Positions 48,701 through 58,524 of a stretch of 64,000 bases of DNA are shown here, piece after piece. Position numbers and translations under genes: made by a program. The notes under the pieces were generated by a model. It worked only from the letters and a program-made list of their open reading frames with translations. It was not told the DNA's origin and searched no databases. The DNA lies in NCBI GenBank assembly GCA_025353485.1, contig JANXQO010000172.1, positions 1 through 64,000 of the forward strand, in the 5' to 3' direction. The DNA is from Chitinophagales bacterium (GTDB lineage: Bacteria; Bacteroidota; Bacteroidia; Chitinophagales; Chitinophagaceae). Each line of letters starts with the position of its first letter. The stretch's first letter is position 1.

Positions 48701-49259
48701 AACTTTTTAAAGAAGAATTAAAGTTGGAAAGCATTGGCATTATACGCAAATTCTTTAATTGCATTAGAGCAAGACCTGCACTATCAATTCTTGTTTGTAA
48801 CCGCAAAGTTGTTGTATCAATAAAAAACCATTCAGGAAAAATTGTATTAAGTTTATCACCGTACTTTTCCAGAGCAGGCAAAGAAGTATTGGCTGTCCAG
48901 GGAGTGTAAAATGCAGCTCTTATGTAAGGAATTTTTTCTGCACTGTTTTCAGGAGTAATTTTTTTAAGTTTTCTCAAAGAATCTTCCTTTTCCTTATTAA
49001 TTAGAAATTGCTTAAAACCTTTAATTTTTTTATTTTGAAAAAAAGGGATAGACAATGGATTGGAAGGATCCATTTGCAACTGATAATTTTTTGCCTTAGC
49101 CTGGCGGTTTGGCATGGATGGAAGTGAACCGCTAAATAAAGCCAGACCCAAAACCACTAATAAAAATATTGCAACCATAGCCAGTACCCTGCTGGTCCAC
49201 TTTACGCTTTTCCAACGTATTCTTTTTTTGGTTTGAAAAATTTGGGAAGCATTACTCAT
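45798..49259 (-). CDS. Three-domain membrane protein: GH18-like + NodB polysaccharide deacetylase + GT2
   Basis: GINIDFEEL/DYVILMAYDQ (GH18), LTFDDGPSDEYTPQIL (NodB), VSVIIPAYNEQVNAVRTVKSL..QRFRW (GT2). Confidence 0.9.
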   Translation of the reverse strand: MSNASQIFQTKKRIRWKSVKWTSRVLAMVAIFLLVVLGLALFSGSLPSMPNRQAKAKNYQLQMDPSNPLSIPFFQNKKIKGFKQFLINKEKEDSLRKLKKITPENSAEKIPYIRAAFYTPWTANTSLPALEKYGDKLNTIFPEWFFIDTTTLRLQTRIDSAGLALMQLKNLRIMPMLSNFNSSLKSFDGKLLHKILSDTVVRNKFIKQVIDTLSHYNFSGINIDFEELIEKTNEPLTSFQKKLYETLHAHGMTVTMDVAPKNNDYDYKKLSDYNDYVILMAYDQSNNSTGPGPVSAQKWIEDAMDWTASKIQSDKIILGIGGFGYDWANGKQDSVYTYNQAINKAKVLGAKIIYDNDSYNLHYSYVSEQEDEDGNIKKNTHEVWFTDAATTFNILRFSDEYATAGTALWRLGSEDTRMWNYYNMDLSNDALEAHPYNFNLLSTIPIIPDNVGFDGEGEILDILYVPQVGKIKFEIDSTGQLIAEQDYLQLPSGYVIRKFAEDTTIGKGHKLILTFDDGPSDEYTPQILDILEKEKIPATFFIVGLAAESNIPILQRIYKDGFEIGNHTFTHHNIAKMSLVRAAIEMKATRLLIESITGRSTILFRAPYNADSEPHTYEELEPIARSRDENYLTVAESIDPMDWQPGVTADSIVARVISQVETRNASIILLHDAGGNTRQPTVDALPMIIKYFKDKGYKFTTIADLMGETKDVVMPPVPPSRNGWIMNLNFFLAETAYWSGHILFSLFIIGIILSIGRMIAMAVLAAIQKRKEVGERNGHNFVFDTNNAPLVSVIIPAYNEQVNAVRTVKSLIVQDYPNLEVIFVDDGSKDETCKTVKDAFNNVSNVYVFTKQNGGKATALNFGIENSKADYVVCIDADTQLKSDAVSNLIKYFDNKKVAAVAGNVKVGNEVNIITKWQSIEYITSQNFDRRAFDLLNCITVVPGAIGAFNKEAIKIAGGFTTDTLAEDCDLTMRLHRKGYIVRNCSKAISYTEAPETFRQFMRQRFRWSFGVMQCFWKHRDAVLNPKYKNFGMVAMPNILFFQMILPFLAPLADLILAVSLIAASMNIVVASVPHILLYYGIFTLVDLAGAALAFAFEKEDYKKLFWMIPQRLIYRQMMYYILFKSFIRAIKGELQGWGALKRTGSVKKIAVS

Positions 49260-49346
49260 TGCCGCAAAGTTATATAAGCTGTAATGTAAAAATTATTTAA
49301 AAAAGAAGGTAGAGGAGAATGAATTAAAAGGGTGGCTGCTAAAAAA

Positions 49347-49372
49347 AGAAAGGACCCTGTAGAAACAAGGTC
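49347..49372 (-). terminator. Putative intrinsic terminator (minus strand) downstream of prfA
   Basis: Minus-strand GGACC-TTGTTTCTACAG-GGTCC followed by TTTCTTTTTTT. Confidence 0.6.
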
Positions 49373-49525
49373 CGTTTACCAAAACTAACTGCTTATGAGA
49401 AAATTGACTTTTAAAACTTATGAAATACTATGATTCAAATAAGATGCCAAAAGTTTAAAGACAAATGTTAAGAAAAATATAATGTAACTGAAATAAGAAA
49501 AAATACTTTTTTTTTAACTGTGGTA

Positions 49526-50590
49526 CTAATTCTGAGGTGTAAGTTTTTCAGAATTCTCAGCAAATTGCAAAGCATCTATAAATTCCTGTACACCACCATT
49601 TAATACTGCATCTAAATTATATATTGTTAGCCCAATGCGGTGATCGGTTACTCTGCCTTGCGGATAGTTATACGTTCTTATTTTAGCAGAGCGGTCTCCT
49701 GTAAGTACCAGGCTTTTTCTATGTAGGGAAATTTCTTCCTCCTGCTTACGAACTGTTGCCTCGTAGAGTTTTGTACGCAACATTTGCATAGCCTTTTCCC
49801 GATTCCCCAATTGTGAGCGCTCTGTTTGGCATACTACAACGATGCCTGTAGGTATATGCGTTAAAAAAACTTTTGTTTCAACTTTGTTTACATTTTGTCC
49901 GCCTGCGCCGCCACTTCGGGCTGTTTCCATTTTTACATCACTTTCCTTTACTTCTACATCTATATCTTCTGCCTCGGGCATTACAGCAACTGTTGCTGCA
50001 CTGGTATGCACTCTTCCGCTGGCTTCTGTATCAGGTACTCTTTGCACCCGGTGAACACCACTTTCAAATTTTAAAGTTCCATATACATCATCTCCTGTTA
50101 CTTCTATCTGCACTTCTTTATAACCGCCAACGGTGCCTTCGCTTTCACTCAGCAATATTGTTTTCCATCCTTTCTTTTCACAATATTTCAGGTACATTCT
50201 CATAAGATCGCCTGCAAAAAGCGATGCCTCATCACCGCCGGTTCCTGCCCGTATTTCTAAAATGCAATTTTTTTCATCCTGCGGATCTTTAGGGATAAGC
50301 ATTGTTCGGATATGTTTTTCCAACTCTTCCTTTTTTTCCTGCATGGCAGGTAATTCTTCCTTTGCCAAATCTCTCATTTCGTTGTCGTCGCTGTTCAACA
50401 TTTCTTTATTAAATTCAATATCATCCAATACTTTGGCATATTCATTACGCACTTTTACAATTTTCTCAAGGCTTCTGTATTCCTTACTTATGGCGGTATA
50501 TTTTTTATTATCCCCTACAATTTCAGGGTTGGTTAATGCTACACCCAGGTTATCAAATCTTGCTTTTATTCCGTCCAGTTTATCTAACAT
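49526..50590 (-). CDS. prfA: Peptide chain release factor 1
   Basis: [21 protein letters not shown] with RF1-type sequence. Confidence 0.95.
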   Translation of the reverse strand: MLDKLDGIKARFDNLGVALTNPEIVGDNKKYTAISKEYRSLEKIVKVRNEYAKVLDDIEFNKEMLNSDDNEMRDLAKEELPAMQEKKEELEKHIRTMLIPKDPQDEKNCILEIRAGTGGDEASLFAGDLMRMYLKYCEKKGWKTILLSESEGTVGGYKEVQIEVTGDDVYGTLKFESGVHRVQRVPDTEASGRVHTSAATVAVMPEAEDIDVEVKESDVKMETARSGGAGGQNVNKVETKVFLTHIPTGIVVVCQTERSQLGNREKAMQMLRTKLYEATVRKQEEEISLHRKSLVLTGDRSAKIRTYNYPQGRVTDHRIGLTIYNLDAVLNGGVQEFIDALQFAENSEKLTPQN

Positions 50591-50705
50591 AATGCTGTAG
50601 TTAACAGCTCACCCATATGGGTAAGTGTTTAGAAATGCGCTAATGAGTAATAATAATTCTCTTCCGAAAAATTTCGGCAAATTTACATTATAACAGGTAA
50701 TCATT

Positions 50706-51926
50706 TTGTATAGAAAATTTAAAGCAGATCATTTATTTACAGGAACAGAAATGCTTGACGGCAATAATGTTCTTATTATAAAAAAAGATGGAGAAGTAGA
50801 AGCAATTATAGATGCAGATACTGCAGGAGATGTTGAAACCTTTACCGGCATTATTTCTCCGGGGTTTGTAAACACGCATTGCCATTTGGAGTTATCGCAC
50901 ATGAAGGGATTAATTCCGGAGAAAACAGGGTTGGTAGATTTTGTTTATAAAGTTGTAAATGAAAGGCATTTTGCTGAGGAAGAAATTCTAAAAGCCATAG
51001 ATATTGCAGAAAATGAAATGCTTTTAAATGGAATTGTAGCAGTTGGAGATATTTGTAATAATATTTTAACACTGCCTCAAAAACAAAAGCAAAGAGTAGC
51101 ATATTATAATTTTATTGAAGCCAGTGGATGGGTGCCAACTATTGCCCAGGCAAGATTTGAAAGAGCAGTAAATCTTTATAACCTTTTTAAAACTACAAAC
51201 TATAAACTACAAACTACAAACGTATCAATTGTACCTCATGCTCCCTATTCTGTATCTGATGAATTATGGAAATTTATTACTCCATATTTTAATAATAAAG
51301 TAGTGAGCATTCACAACCAGGAAACTTTATTTGAAGATGAATTTTTTTTACTGGGTACCGGAGATCTTGTAAGAATGTACAAACTGATGAACATTGATAA
51401 TTCATTTTACAAACCAGGTAAAAAGAGCAGTTTGCAAACTTATTTTTCCAAATTATTAAATGCAGCGTCAATCATTATTGTTCATAACACTTTTATTTCA
51501 CAAGCTGATATTAAATTTGTATTGAACAATAAAACCGATGATCAGCAATTATCTTTTTGCCTTTGTGTAAATGCTAATCAATACATTGAAAATGCATTAC
51601 CACCCATAAAACTGCTACTTGAAAATAATTGCAATATTACGTTAGGCACCGATAGCCTTGCCAGTAATCACAGCCTTAATTTGCTTGATGAAATGAAAAC
51701 AATTCAAAATAATTTCCCCGATATTCCTTTACAAACAATGTTGCAATGGGCAACCTTAAATGGGGCAAAGGCTTTGCAAATGGATACAATTTTTGGCAGT
51801 TTTGAAAATGGGAAAAAGCCGGGAGTAGTATTAATAGAAAATTGTCTGAACTATGATTTATTGCCTGCCCGACTGGGTCATTCAGGCGGGGATTTAAAAA
51901 GTAGTAAGATTAAAAAAATTGTCTGA
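50706..51926 (+). CDS. Amidohydrolase family protein
   Basis: GFVNTHCHLELSH, HNTF, TLGTDSLASNHSLNLLDEM. Confidence 0.88.
   Translation: MYRKFKADHLFTGTEMLDGNNVLIIKKDGEVEAIIDADTAGDVETFTGIISPGFVNTHCHLELSHMKGLIPEKTGLVDFVYKVVNERHFAEEEILKAIDIAENEMLLNGIVAVGDICNNILTLPQKQKQRVAYYNFIEASGWVPTIAQARFERAVNLYNLFKTTNYKLQTTNVSIVPHAPYSVSDELWKFITPYFNNKVVSIHNQETLFEDEFFLLGTGDLVRMYKLMNIDNSFYKPGKKSSLQTYFSKLLNAASIIIVHNTFISQADIKFVLNNKTDDQQLSFCLCVNANQYIENALPPIKLLLENNCNITLGTDSLASNHSLNLLDEMKTIQNNFPDIPLQTMLQWATLNGAKALQMDTIFGSFENGKKPGVVLIENCLNYDLLPARLGHSGGDLKSSKIKKIV
51192..51219. repeat. Four tandem 7-nt units ACTACAA (one ACTATAA) inside amidohydrolase CDS
   Basis: ACTACAA ACTATAA ACTACAA ACTACAA. Confidence 0.85.
51863..51890. 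repeat. GC-rich imperfect palindrome in amidohydrolase C-terminus
   Basis: GCCTG...CAGGC and CCCG...CGGG in GCCTGCCCGACTGGGTCATTCAGGCGGG. Confidence 0.6.
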
Positions 51927-52026
51927 ACCATGATTTGGGTGGATTTTGGGATTAGTAAGATTAAAAAAAATCAAAAAAAATTACTCTCTCATTAATCTTT
52001 TTAATCCCAAAATCATGGTTCAGACA
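51920..52026. repeat. Terminal-inverted-repeat element (MITE-like), copy 2, between convergent genes
   Basis: TGTCTGAACCATGATTT...TTTTGGGATTA / TAATCCCAAAATCATGGTTCAGACA. Confidence 0.8.
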
Positions 52027-52034
52027 ATCATGAT

Positions 52035-52769
52035 TCAGACAGATAATATTTCATGCAAAATTGGCAATGTTTTCATGGTGCCAAAATCCTGAATATGTAA
52101 TCCATAAAAATTCTGCAATGCAAACAGTATATCTTTTCTGATAGATTTATTTAGCTTGATCTCTGTCAGTTCATCAGGATGCTGCACTTTTAATAATTGC
52201 GAAATGCAGTAACTGTAATCTTTCTCTAAAAAATAGGGATGATGGGGAGCAAACTTAATAAATCTGCCTTCCTGAAGATCCAGTATAGAATTATTTTCAG
52301 AATAATCATCTTCTAATTTTAATCCAAAAAAATGAGAAAGATGTAAGCAAAAATATAAAGGAAAATTGGCTGTAACTGTATTGCCTGCAATATCCAATTG
52401 CATAAAAGCATCTTCGGTGAATTGAAAAAGATCAACATTTTTCTCCGGTTGTTTTAAACATTTTTGTAAAAGTTCAATCATGTATAATGCAACTGAGTTT
52501 TTGATAACATCGTTTAAAATATTTTTATACAAATAGCTCCATTTAAATTCTTTTATCCTTTGCAGGTTCTTTAATTCATTGTGGTATACTTCCATCTCCA
52601 AAATAGAAGTGGGCTGAAAAAAATTTGCTTTTAAAGTTTTACCGGAAGATCGTACACCGTTTACCAAATAGGATTGTATGCCAAAAAGCTCGGTAAAAAT
52701 ATTTACCACAACAGATGTTTCACCATACTTTATGGTTCGTAATACAATGCCTTTTGTTTTATGGATCAT
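52035..52769 (-). CDS. recO: DNA repair protein RecO
   Basis: KTKGIVLRTIKYGETSVVVNIFTELFG N-terminal OB fold. Confidence 0.92.
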   Translation of the reverse strand: MIHKTKGIVLRTIKYGETSVVVNIFTELFGIQSYLVNGVRSSGKTLKANFFQPTSILEMEVYHNELKNLQRIKEFKWSYLYKNILNDVIKNSVALYMIELLQKCLKQPEKNVDLFQFTEDAFMQLDIAGNTVTANFPLYFCLHLSHFFGLKLEDDYSENNSILDLQEGRFIKFAPHHPYFLEKDYSYCISQLLKVQHPDELTEIKLNKSIRKDILFALQNFYGLHIQDFGTMKTLPILHEILSV

Positions 52770-52922
52770 ACCTCAAATCCCTAAAGGAGCTTTAGTTTAT
52801 TAAGTTTCAAAGTTACTTTATTACCAGGTTGTTATTTTCTCTATAACAGGCAAATACTAAGTTGTGAACCCGGTTAATTTAGTTTCTTTGCATTTTTAAT
52901 TTTATCATTAATATCTTCGGTT

Positions 52923-55262
52923 ATGTGGAAACGCCTTGCAAAATTTGTTTTAAAATTCAGACTTCCGTTACTTGTTATTTTAATAGCCATAACAGGCCTG
53001 ATGGCTTACTTTGCCAGCAAGGTTACCATTAGTTATGAATTTGCCAAAGCAATACCAACCGATAATCCAAAGTACCAGCAATACTTATCATTTAAAGAAA
53101 AATTTGGAGACGATGGAAACCTTTTGGTAATAGGTGTACAGACTGATAAATTTTTTGAACTGAATACTTTTAATGCCTTTAATAAACTTACACATGATTT
53201 AAAAGATATTCCGCATGTAGAAGACGCCCTAAGTATTTCTTCTGCCATAAATCTTATAAAAGATACGGCAACACAAAAGCTAACTTCTATTGCAATATTC
53301 TCTAAAAAGATAAGTTCTCAGGAAGAGCTTGACAGCAGTAAAAATATTTTTCTTGGCCTTCCGTTTTACAAAACACTTTTATACAATCCTGCCGTCAAAC
53401 CTGATAGTAATGCATACCTTATCGCTGTTCGTATTAATAAGGAAGCACTTGCTTCTTCATTAAGAACTGAGATAGTAAATAATATTATTGCAAAAACAAA
53501 TGCATTTACTGAGGCAACAAAATTGGAAACGCATTTAAGCGGGCTCCCTTTAATAAAAACATTGATAGCTGACAGGATAAAAAGTGAGATGAAATGGTTT
53601 CTGCTCGGATCATTAGTATTATCAGCAGTTATTTTATTGATATTTTTTCGTTCGGTAAGTACTATGCTTTTATCCTTAACAGTAGTAATTACAGGAGTTG
53701 TATGGAGCTTTGGAATTCTATTTTTATTCGGATATAAGATCACTTTATTAACCGCTTTAATTCCACCATTAGTAGTGGTAATTGGCGTTCCTAATTGTAT
53801 TTACTTTTTAAATAAATATCATTCTACCTACAAAGCAAGTAATAATAAAGAGCAATCGCTGATTGATATGGTTAGTAAGATGGGTATTGTAACCTTGTTT
53901 TGTAACTTATCTGCGGCAATTGGTTTTGCCGTTTTTGCCCTTACCAAAAGCGCTGTTTTAAAAGAGTTTGGCGCTGTTGCAGGCATCAGCATTATGATGA
54001 TCTTTGTGATCTCATTTATTTTATTACCTGGTGTGTTAAGTTATATACAGCCACCAAAAAAATCTCAAATTAAATATCTTGATAACCCATGGCTTACAAC
54101 TTTACTTTTAAAAATTGAGTATTGGGTTCTTCATCATAAAAAAATTATTTACATAACTACTTTGATTATTCTTGCCTTTTCAATAATGGGTGTTCTTAAA
54201 TTAAAATCAGAAGCTTTCATGGTAGAAGATCTTCCGGAAACTGATAAAATTTATTCTGACCTTAAATTTTTTGAAAAAAACTTTAAAGGCATATTACCGC
54301 TGGAAATTGTTGTTGATACAAAAAAACGTTATGGACTTACCGGGGCAAAAGTATTGCCAATACTGGAAAGAATAGATTCGCTGTCACAATACATTTCATC
54401 GCAAAAAGAAATGTCGCGGCCTCTTTCAATTGCTGAAGGAATAAAATTTATAAAGCAGGCATTTTATGATGGTGATACAGCCAATTACAGTTTACCTAAC
54501 TCATTTGATGCGGCTTTTGTAGGGGAATATTTAAAACCAAAAAGTGATACCGGGGGTGATAAAAACAGTATGACCAAACTACTCACCAGTTTTATTGATA
54601 CCGCAAAGCAAAGCACCAGAATAAGTATCAATATGGCAGATGTTGGTACAGTAAGGCTTCCTGAAATTTTAAGTGGAATAAAAACCAGATCTGATGAATT
54701 GTTTGATACGGCAAAATACAATGTGCAGCTAACAGGAAGCAGCATAACATTTTTAGAAGGCAGTAAATTTATTGTAGATGGATTAAAGCAAAGCATACTC
54801 TGGGCATTTTTATTAATTGCATTATGCATGTTGTATCTTTTTAAATCAATACGAATTCTTTTTTGCTCTCTTATCCCCAATGTAATTCCTTTGATTGTCA
54901 CAGCCGGTATTATGGGCTGGATAGGTATCCGGCTAAAACCCTCAACAGTATTGATCTTTAGCGTAGCGCTGGGAATAGCAATTGATGTTACCATACGGTT
55001 TTTGGTAAATTATAAACAGGAGCTTCCGCAGCATAATAACAATGTTATTAAAACTGTTAGTGAAACAATTAAGCATACCGGTTTAAGTATTTTATATACA
55101 TCAATGGTTTTAATAGCAGGATTTATAATTTTCTGTTTCAGTGGTTTTGGTGGCACACAGGCATTGGGATGGCTTACATCATTAACGTTATTGGTAGCTA
55201 CTTTAACCAATTTAATTTTGCTTCCTGTATTATTGCTGATTGGCAGAAAAAAGATAAATTAA
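52923..55262 (+). CDS. RND/MMPL family transporter
   Basis: Two sets of TM clusters with large loops; SVALGIAIDVTIRFLVNYK. Confidence 0.88.
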   Translation: MWKRLAKFVLKFRLPLLVILIAITGLMAYFASKVTISYEFAKAIPTDNPKYQQYLSFKEKFGDDGNLLVIGVQTDKFFELNTFNAFNKLTHDLKDIPHVEDALSISSAINLIKDTATQKLTSIAIFSKKISSQEELDSSKNIFLGLPFYKTLLYNPAVKPDSNAYLIAVRINKEALASSLRTEIVNNIIAKTNAFTEATKLETHLSGLPLIKTLIADRIKSEMKWFLLGSLVLSAVILLIFFRSVSTMLLSLTVVITGVVWSFGILFLFGYKITLLTALIPPLVVVIGVPNCIYFLNKYHSTYKASNNKEQSLIDMVSKMGIVTLFCNLSAAIGFAVFALTKSAVLKEFGAVAGISIMMIFVISFILLPGVLSYIQPPKKSQIKYLDNPWLTTLLLKIEYWVLHHKKIIYITTLIILAFSIMGVLKLKSEAFMVEDLPETDKIYSDLKFFEKNFKGILPLEIVVDTKKRYGLTGAKVLPILERIDSLSQYISSQKEMSRPLSIAEGIKFIKQAFYDGDTANYSLPNSFDAAFVGEYLKPKSDTGGDKNSMTKLLTSFIDTAKQSTRISINMADVGTVRLPEILSGIKTRSDELFDTAKYNVQLTGSSITFLEGSKFIVDGLKQSILWAFLLIALCMLYLFKSIRILFCSLIPNVIPLIVTAGIMGWIGIRLKPSTVLIFSVALGIAIDVTIRFLVNYKQELPQHNNNVIKTVSETIKHTGLSILYTSMVLIAGFIIFCFSGFGGTQALGWLTSLTLLVATLTNLILLPVLLLIGRKKIN

Positions 55263-55448
55263 ATATGAAAAGTCAGGCATCTTTATAAAAATATTTGTTG
55301 ATGTTTACATCTAAATCTCTCACGCTGATTTTTTAATTCCAAAAGAGTTTTACTAAATTCGCTATGCAGCAAAATATAAAAATATATTGTCATCCTTTAT
55401 AAGAACAAATTAATTGATTTTTTTTCTTAATATTAAATAAAAACGCAC

Positions 55449-58400
55449 ATGAGAAAATTTTTCTTAACCTTATCAGCAATATTTTTTTTGCTGATAAATG
55501 CACAAGCTCAAAACCGAAATATTACCGGTAAAGTAACTGATGATAATGGCCAGGGAGTACCAAGAGCTTCGGTTTTAGTAAAGGGTACCAGGATTGGTAC
55601 CACTACTAATGCAGAGGGCAATTTTACTTTAAGTGTTCCTGCAAATGGGAAAACACTGATTATTTCATCAGTAAACATGGCATCACAGGAAATTGTTATT
55701 ACTGGTGAATCAATGAATGTAGCTCTTAAAGCCAGTACAGCCAATTCATTACAGGAAGTAGTTGTTGTTGGATATGGAACTCAAAAAAAGATCACGCTCA
55801 CGGGTTCACCTGCAGTTGTAAAGGCAAAAGATATAGAAAATAAACCATTTTCATCTGTGGACAAAGCTCTTCAAGGGCAGGTAACTGGTTTGCAATCAAC
55901 AGCGTCCTCCGGCGCCCCCGGAGCGAATCAGGATATTCGTATTCGCGGAATTAGTTCAATTAATGCTGGTAATTCTCCTTTGTGGGTAATTGATGGTGCA
56001 ATTGTAAATACAGGTGATGCCTCACGCCTGCAAACAACTGGAAATTTACTTAGTACTTTAAATCCCAATGATATTGAGAGCATTACTGTTTTAAAAGATG
56101 CAGCATCAACTTCAATTTATGGCAGCCGCGCCGCTAATGGAGTTATTCTTGTTACCACTAAAAAAGGTAGAGCAGGAAAAACCAAATTAAGATTTGATAC
56201 TGAAATCGGATACAACAACCCCGCTTATACAAGTGATAGAAACCGCTCTTTAAATGCTAAAGAATATATTGATCTTACCAGAGAAGGGCTGGTAAATGTC
56301 GGCGCAACTCAGGCGCAGATTGATGGTACATTAACTTCTCTTGGCAATGGCAATGGTACTGATTTTAACTGGCTAAAGGCAGTTACAAGGCAGGGGCAAC
56401 AAGCACAATATAACTTAAGTGCCAGCGGCGGTAGTGATAAAACAACTTTTTATATATCCGGTGGTTATTTTAAACAGGACGGAATAACCGTAACCAGTGA
56501 TTTGCGAAGATATAATGGTGCCATGAGGATTGAAAATCAGGCTACAAATAAGTTAAAATTAAGTGTGAATTTAGATGGAGGAATTGTTAAACAAAACACA
56601 CCTTCAAATGGAGGTACCTTTGCTAATCCTATATTAAGCGGATATTTTTTATTACCAACACTATCTGCTTACAAGCCTGATGGAAGTTTAAATTACTTAA
56701 CCCCAGACTTCCCTGCTGGTTCCTTATTTAATACCCTAGCTACTACCAGTCTTGATCATAGGACATTAAATGAATTTAGTATAAGAGGAAGTGTTTCTGC
56801 CGAATATAAGATTTTAGAAAATTTGACCTTTAAAACTAATTATGCAGCCGATTATAATAATCTGGAAGAGGAAAGATACAATAATCCATTTTATGGTGAT
56901 GGTGCGGTATTAGCTACTGGTAGTCCAACATTTGGCCCTAATATTCAATATAACGCATCAACAACAGGCAGGGTGTTTAATTTTTATACCAGGTATTATA
57001 ATTATACGTTTTCTAATACGTTGAATTATCGTCAAAATATTGGAAAATCAGCGAACACCTACGCTAATTTAAAAGTGGGTTACGAAAATCAGTTATCAAA
57101 AGGTTATTTCAACGACCTTCAAGGGACCGGTTTCCCCCTTACTACTGCATTACAGCAGGCAGCATCCACAGCAACTCCTAAAACAGCCTCTGCTACTATC
57201 TCAAACTATTCTTTTATTTCTGAATTTGCTTTGCTTGATTTTAGTTTTAAAGAAAAGTATAATCTTTCAGGAAGTTTTAGAAGAGATGGTTCGTCACGCT
57301 TTGGCTCTAATAATCCATATGGTAACTTTTGGTCAGTAGGGGCTTCATGGAATGTAGATAAAGAAAAAATATTTGTCGACAGTAGATTGATTAGTCAATT
57401 AAAACTTAGTGCATCTTATGGAAAAAATGGCAATGCTGCTATCGGAAATTATGACTTTTTCCCGGGATATGGTTTCGGAGCCAATTATAACAGCACTCCC
57501 GGCAGTTTCCCAAATAATGTGGGGAATCTGGATTTGACATGGGAAGAAAACAAGCCTCTTGATATAGGGATTAATTTGGGTGTTTTAAAAAATAGAATAA
57601 ACATTGAAGCCATTTATTATAAAAGAAAATCATCTAAACTATTATTGGATGTACCATTGTCTGCTACTTCAGGATTTCTTACTGTTAGAAAAAATATCGG
57701 TGAATTGGAAAATAAAGGATTTGAGTTGACATTAAATGTTATTCCAATAAAAACAAGGGATTTTGACTGGGATGTTAATTTTAATTATTCCAATAATAAG
57801 AATAGGGTTACCAGCTTGCCAGGTGGAAAAGATATCTTAAATGGACTATTTATACTTCGACCGGGTTATGATGTACAATCATATTTTTTAAGGAAATATG
57901 CAGGAGTAGACCCTGCAAATGGTGATCCACTGTGGTATACAGATTCTACACAAAAAGCTACTCAAAATATTTATTCCAGTGCACAACGTTTAATAGGAGG
58001 CCAATCCGCATCTCCTACATATTTTGGTTCATTAACTAATACATTTAATTATAAGGGTTTTAGTTTCGAAGCTCAGTTTTATTATAGTGGTGGTAATTAT
58101 TCGTTTGATGCATTTAATTCATTTTACCTTGGCGCAGGGGCTAATCCGACCTTCAATAAATCATCAAGAATTTTGGAACGTTGGCAAAAACCAGGAGATA
58201 TGACCGATATTCCTAAGTATGTTTATGGTGGTAATAAAAGTTTTCAAAGCTCTTCAACCTTTTATTTAAACAATGCAAACTATGTGAGGTTAAGAAATCT
58301 TCAGGTAGGATATCGCATACCACAGTCTTCTATAACAAGTTTTGGACTATCCAGTGTCTTCTTTTATGTAAGAGGTACAAATTTATTTACCTGGGTTAAA

Positions 58401-58505
58401 GACAAAAATCAACCCTTTGATCCTGAACAGGGTGCTTCCAGTCGATCTAATTTAAATGAATTTATACCAAAAACAGTGTCGTTTGGATTAAACATAGGAT
58501 TCTAA
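55449..58505 (+). CDS. SusC/RagA family TonB-linked outer membrane protein
   Basis: Carboxypeptidase-like N-terminus, VVVVGYGTQKK, plug DIESITVLKDAASTSIYGSRAANGVILVTTKKG. Confidence 0.96.
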   Translation: MRKFFLTLSAIFFLLINAQAQNRNITGKVTDDNGQGVPRASVLVKGTRIGTTTNAEGNFTLSVPANGKTLIISSVNMASQEIVITGESMNVALKASTANSLQEVVVVGYGTQKKITLTGSPAVVKAKDIENKPFSSVDKALQGQVTGLQSTASSGAPGANQDIRIRGISSINAGNSPLWVIDGAIVNTGDASRLQTTGNLLSTLNPNDIESITVLKDAASTSIYGSRAANGVILVTTKKGRAGKTKLRFDTEIGYNNPAYTSDRNRSLNAKEYIDLTREGLVNVGATQAQIDGTLTSLGNGNGTDFNWLKAVTRQGQQAQYNLSASGGSDKTTFYISGGYFKQDGITVTSDLRRYNGAMRIENQATNKLKLSVNLDGGIVKQNTPSNGGTFANPILSGYFLLPTLSAYKPDGSLNYLTPDFPAGSLFNTLATTSLDHRTLNEFSIRGSVSAEYKILENLTFKTNYAADYNNLEEERYNNPFYGDGAVLATGSPTFGPNIQYNASTTGRVFNFYTRYYNYTFSNTLNYRQNIGKSANTYANLKVGYENQLSKGYFNDLQGTGFPLTTALQQAASTATPKTASATISNYSFISEFALLDFSFKEKYNLSGSFRRDGSSRFGSNNPYGNFWSVGASWNVDKEKIFVDSRLISQLKLSASYGKNGNAAIGNYDFFPGYGFGANYNSTPGSFPNNVGNLDLTWEENKPLDIGINLGVLKNRINIEAIYYKRKSSKLLLDVPLSATSGFLTVRKNIGELENKGFELTLNVIPIKTRDFDWDVNFNYSNNKNRVTSLPGGKDILNGLFILRPGYDVQSYFLRKYAGVDPANGDPLWYTDSTQKATQNIYSSAQRLIGGQSASPTYFGSLTNTFNYKGFSFEAQFYYSGGNYSFDAFNSFYLGAGANPTFNKSSRILERWQKPGDMTDIPKYVYGGNKSFQSSSTFYLNNANYVRLRNLQVGYRIPQSSITSFGLSSVFFYVRGTNLFTWVKDKNQPFDPEQGASSRSNLNEFIPKTVSFGLNIGF

Positions 58506-58524
58506 AAAAATTAAAAAAGAAAGT

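Noticed and set aside
55905-55925. CCTCCGGCGCCCCCGGAG palindrome in susC
   Set aside because: Encodes the conserved SSGAPGA motif of SusC proteins, so explained by protein conservation
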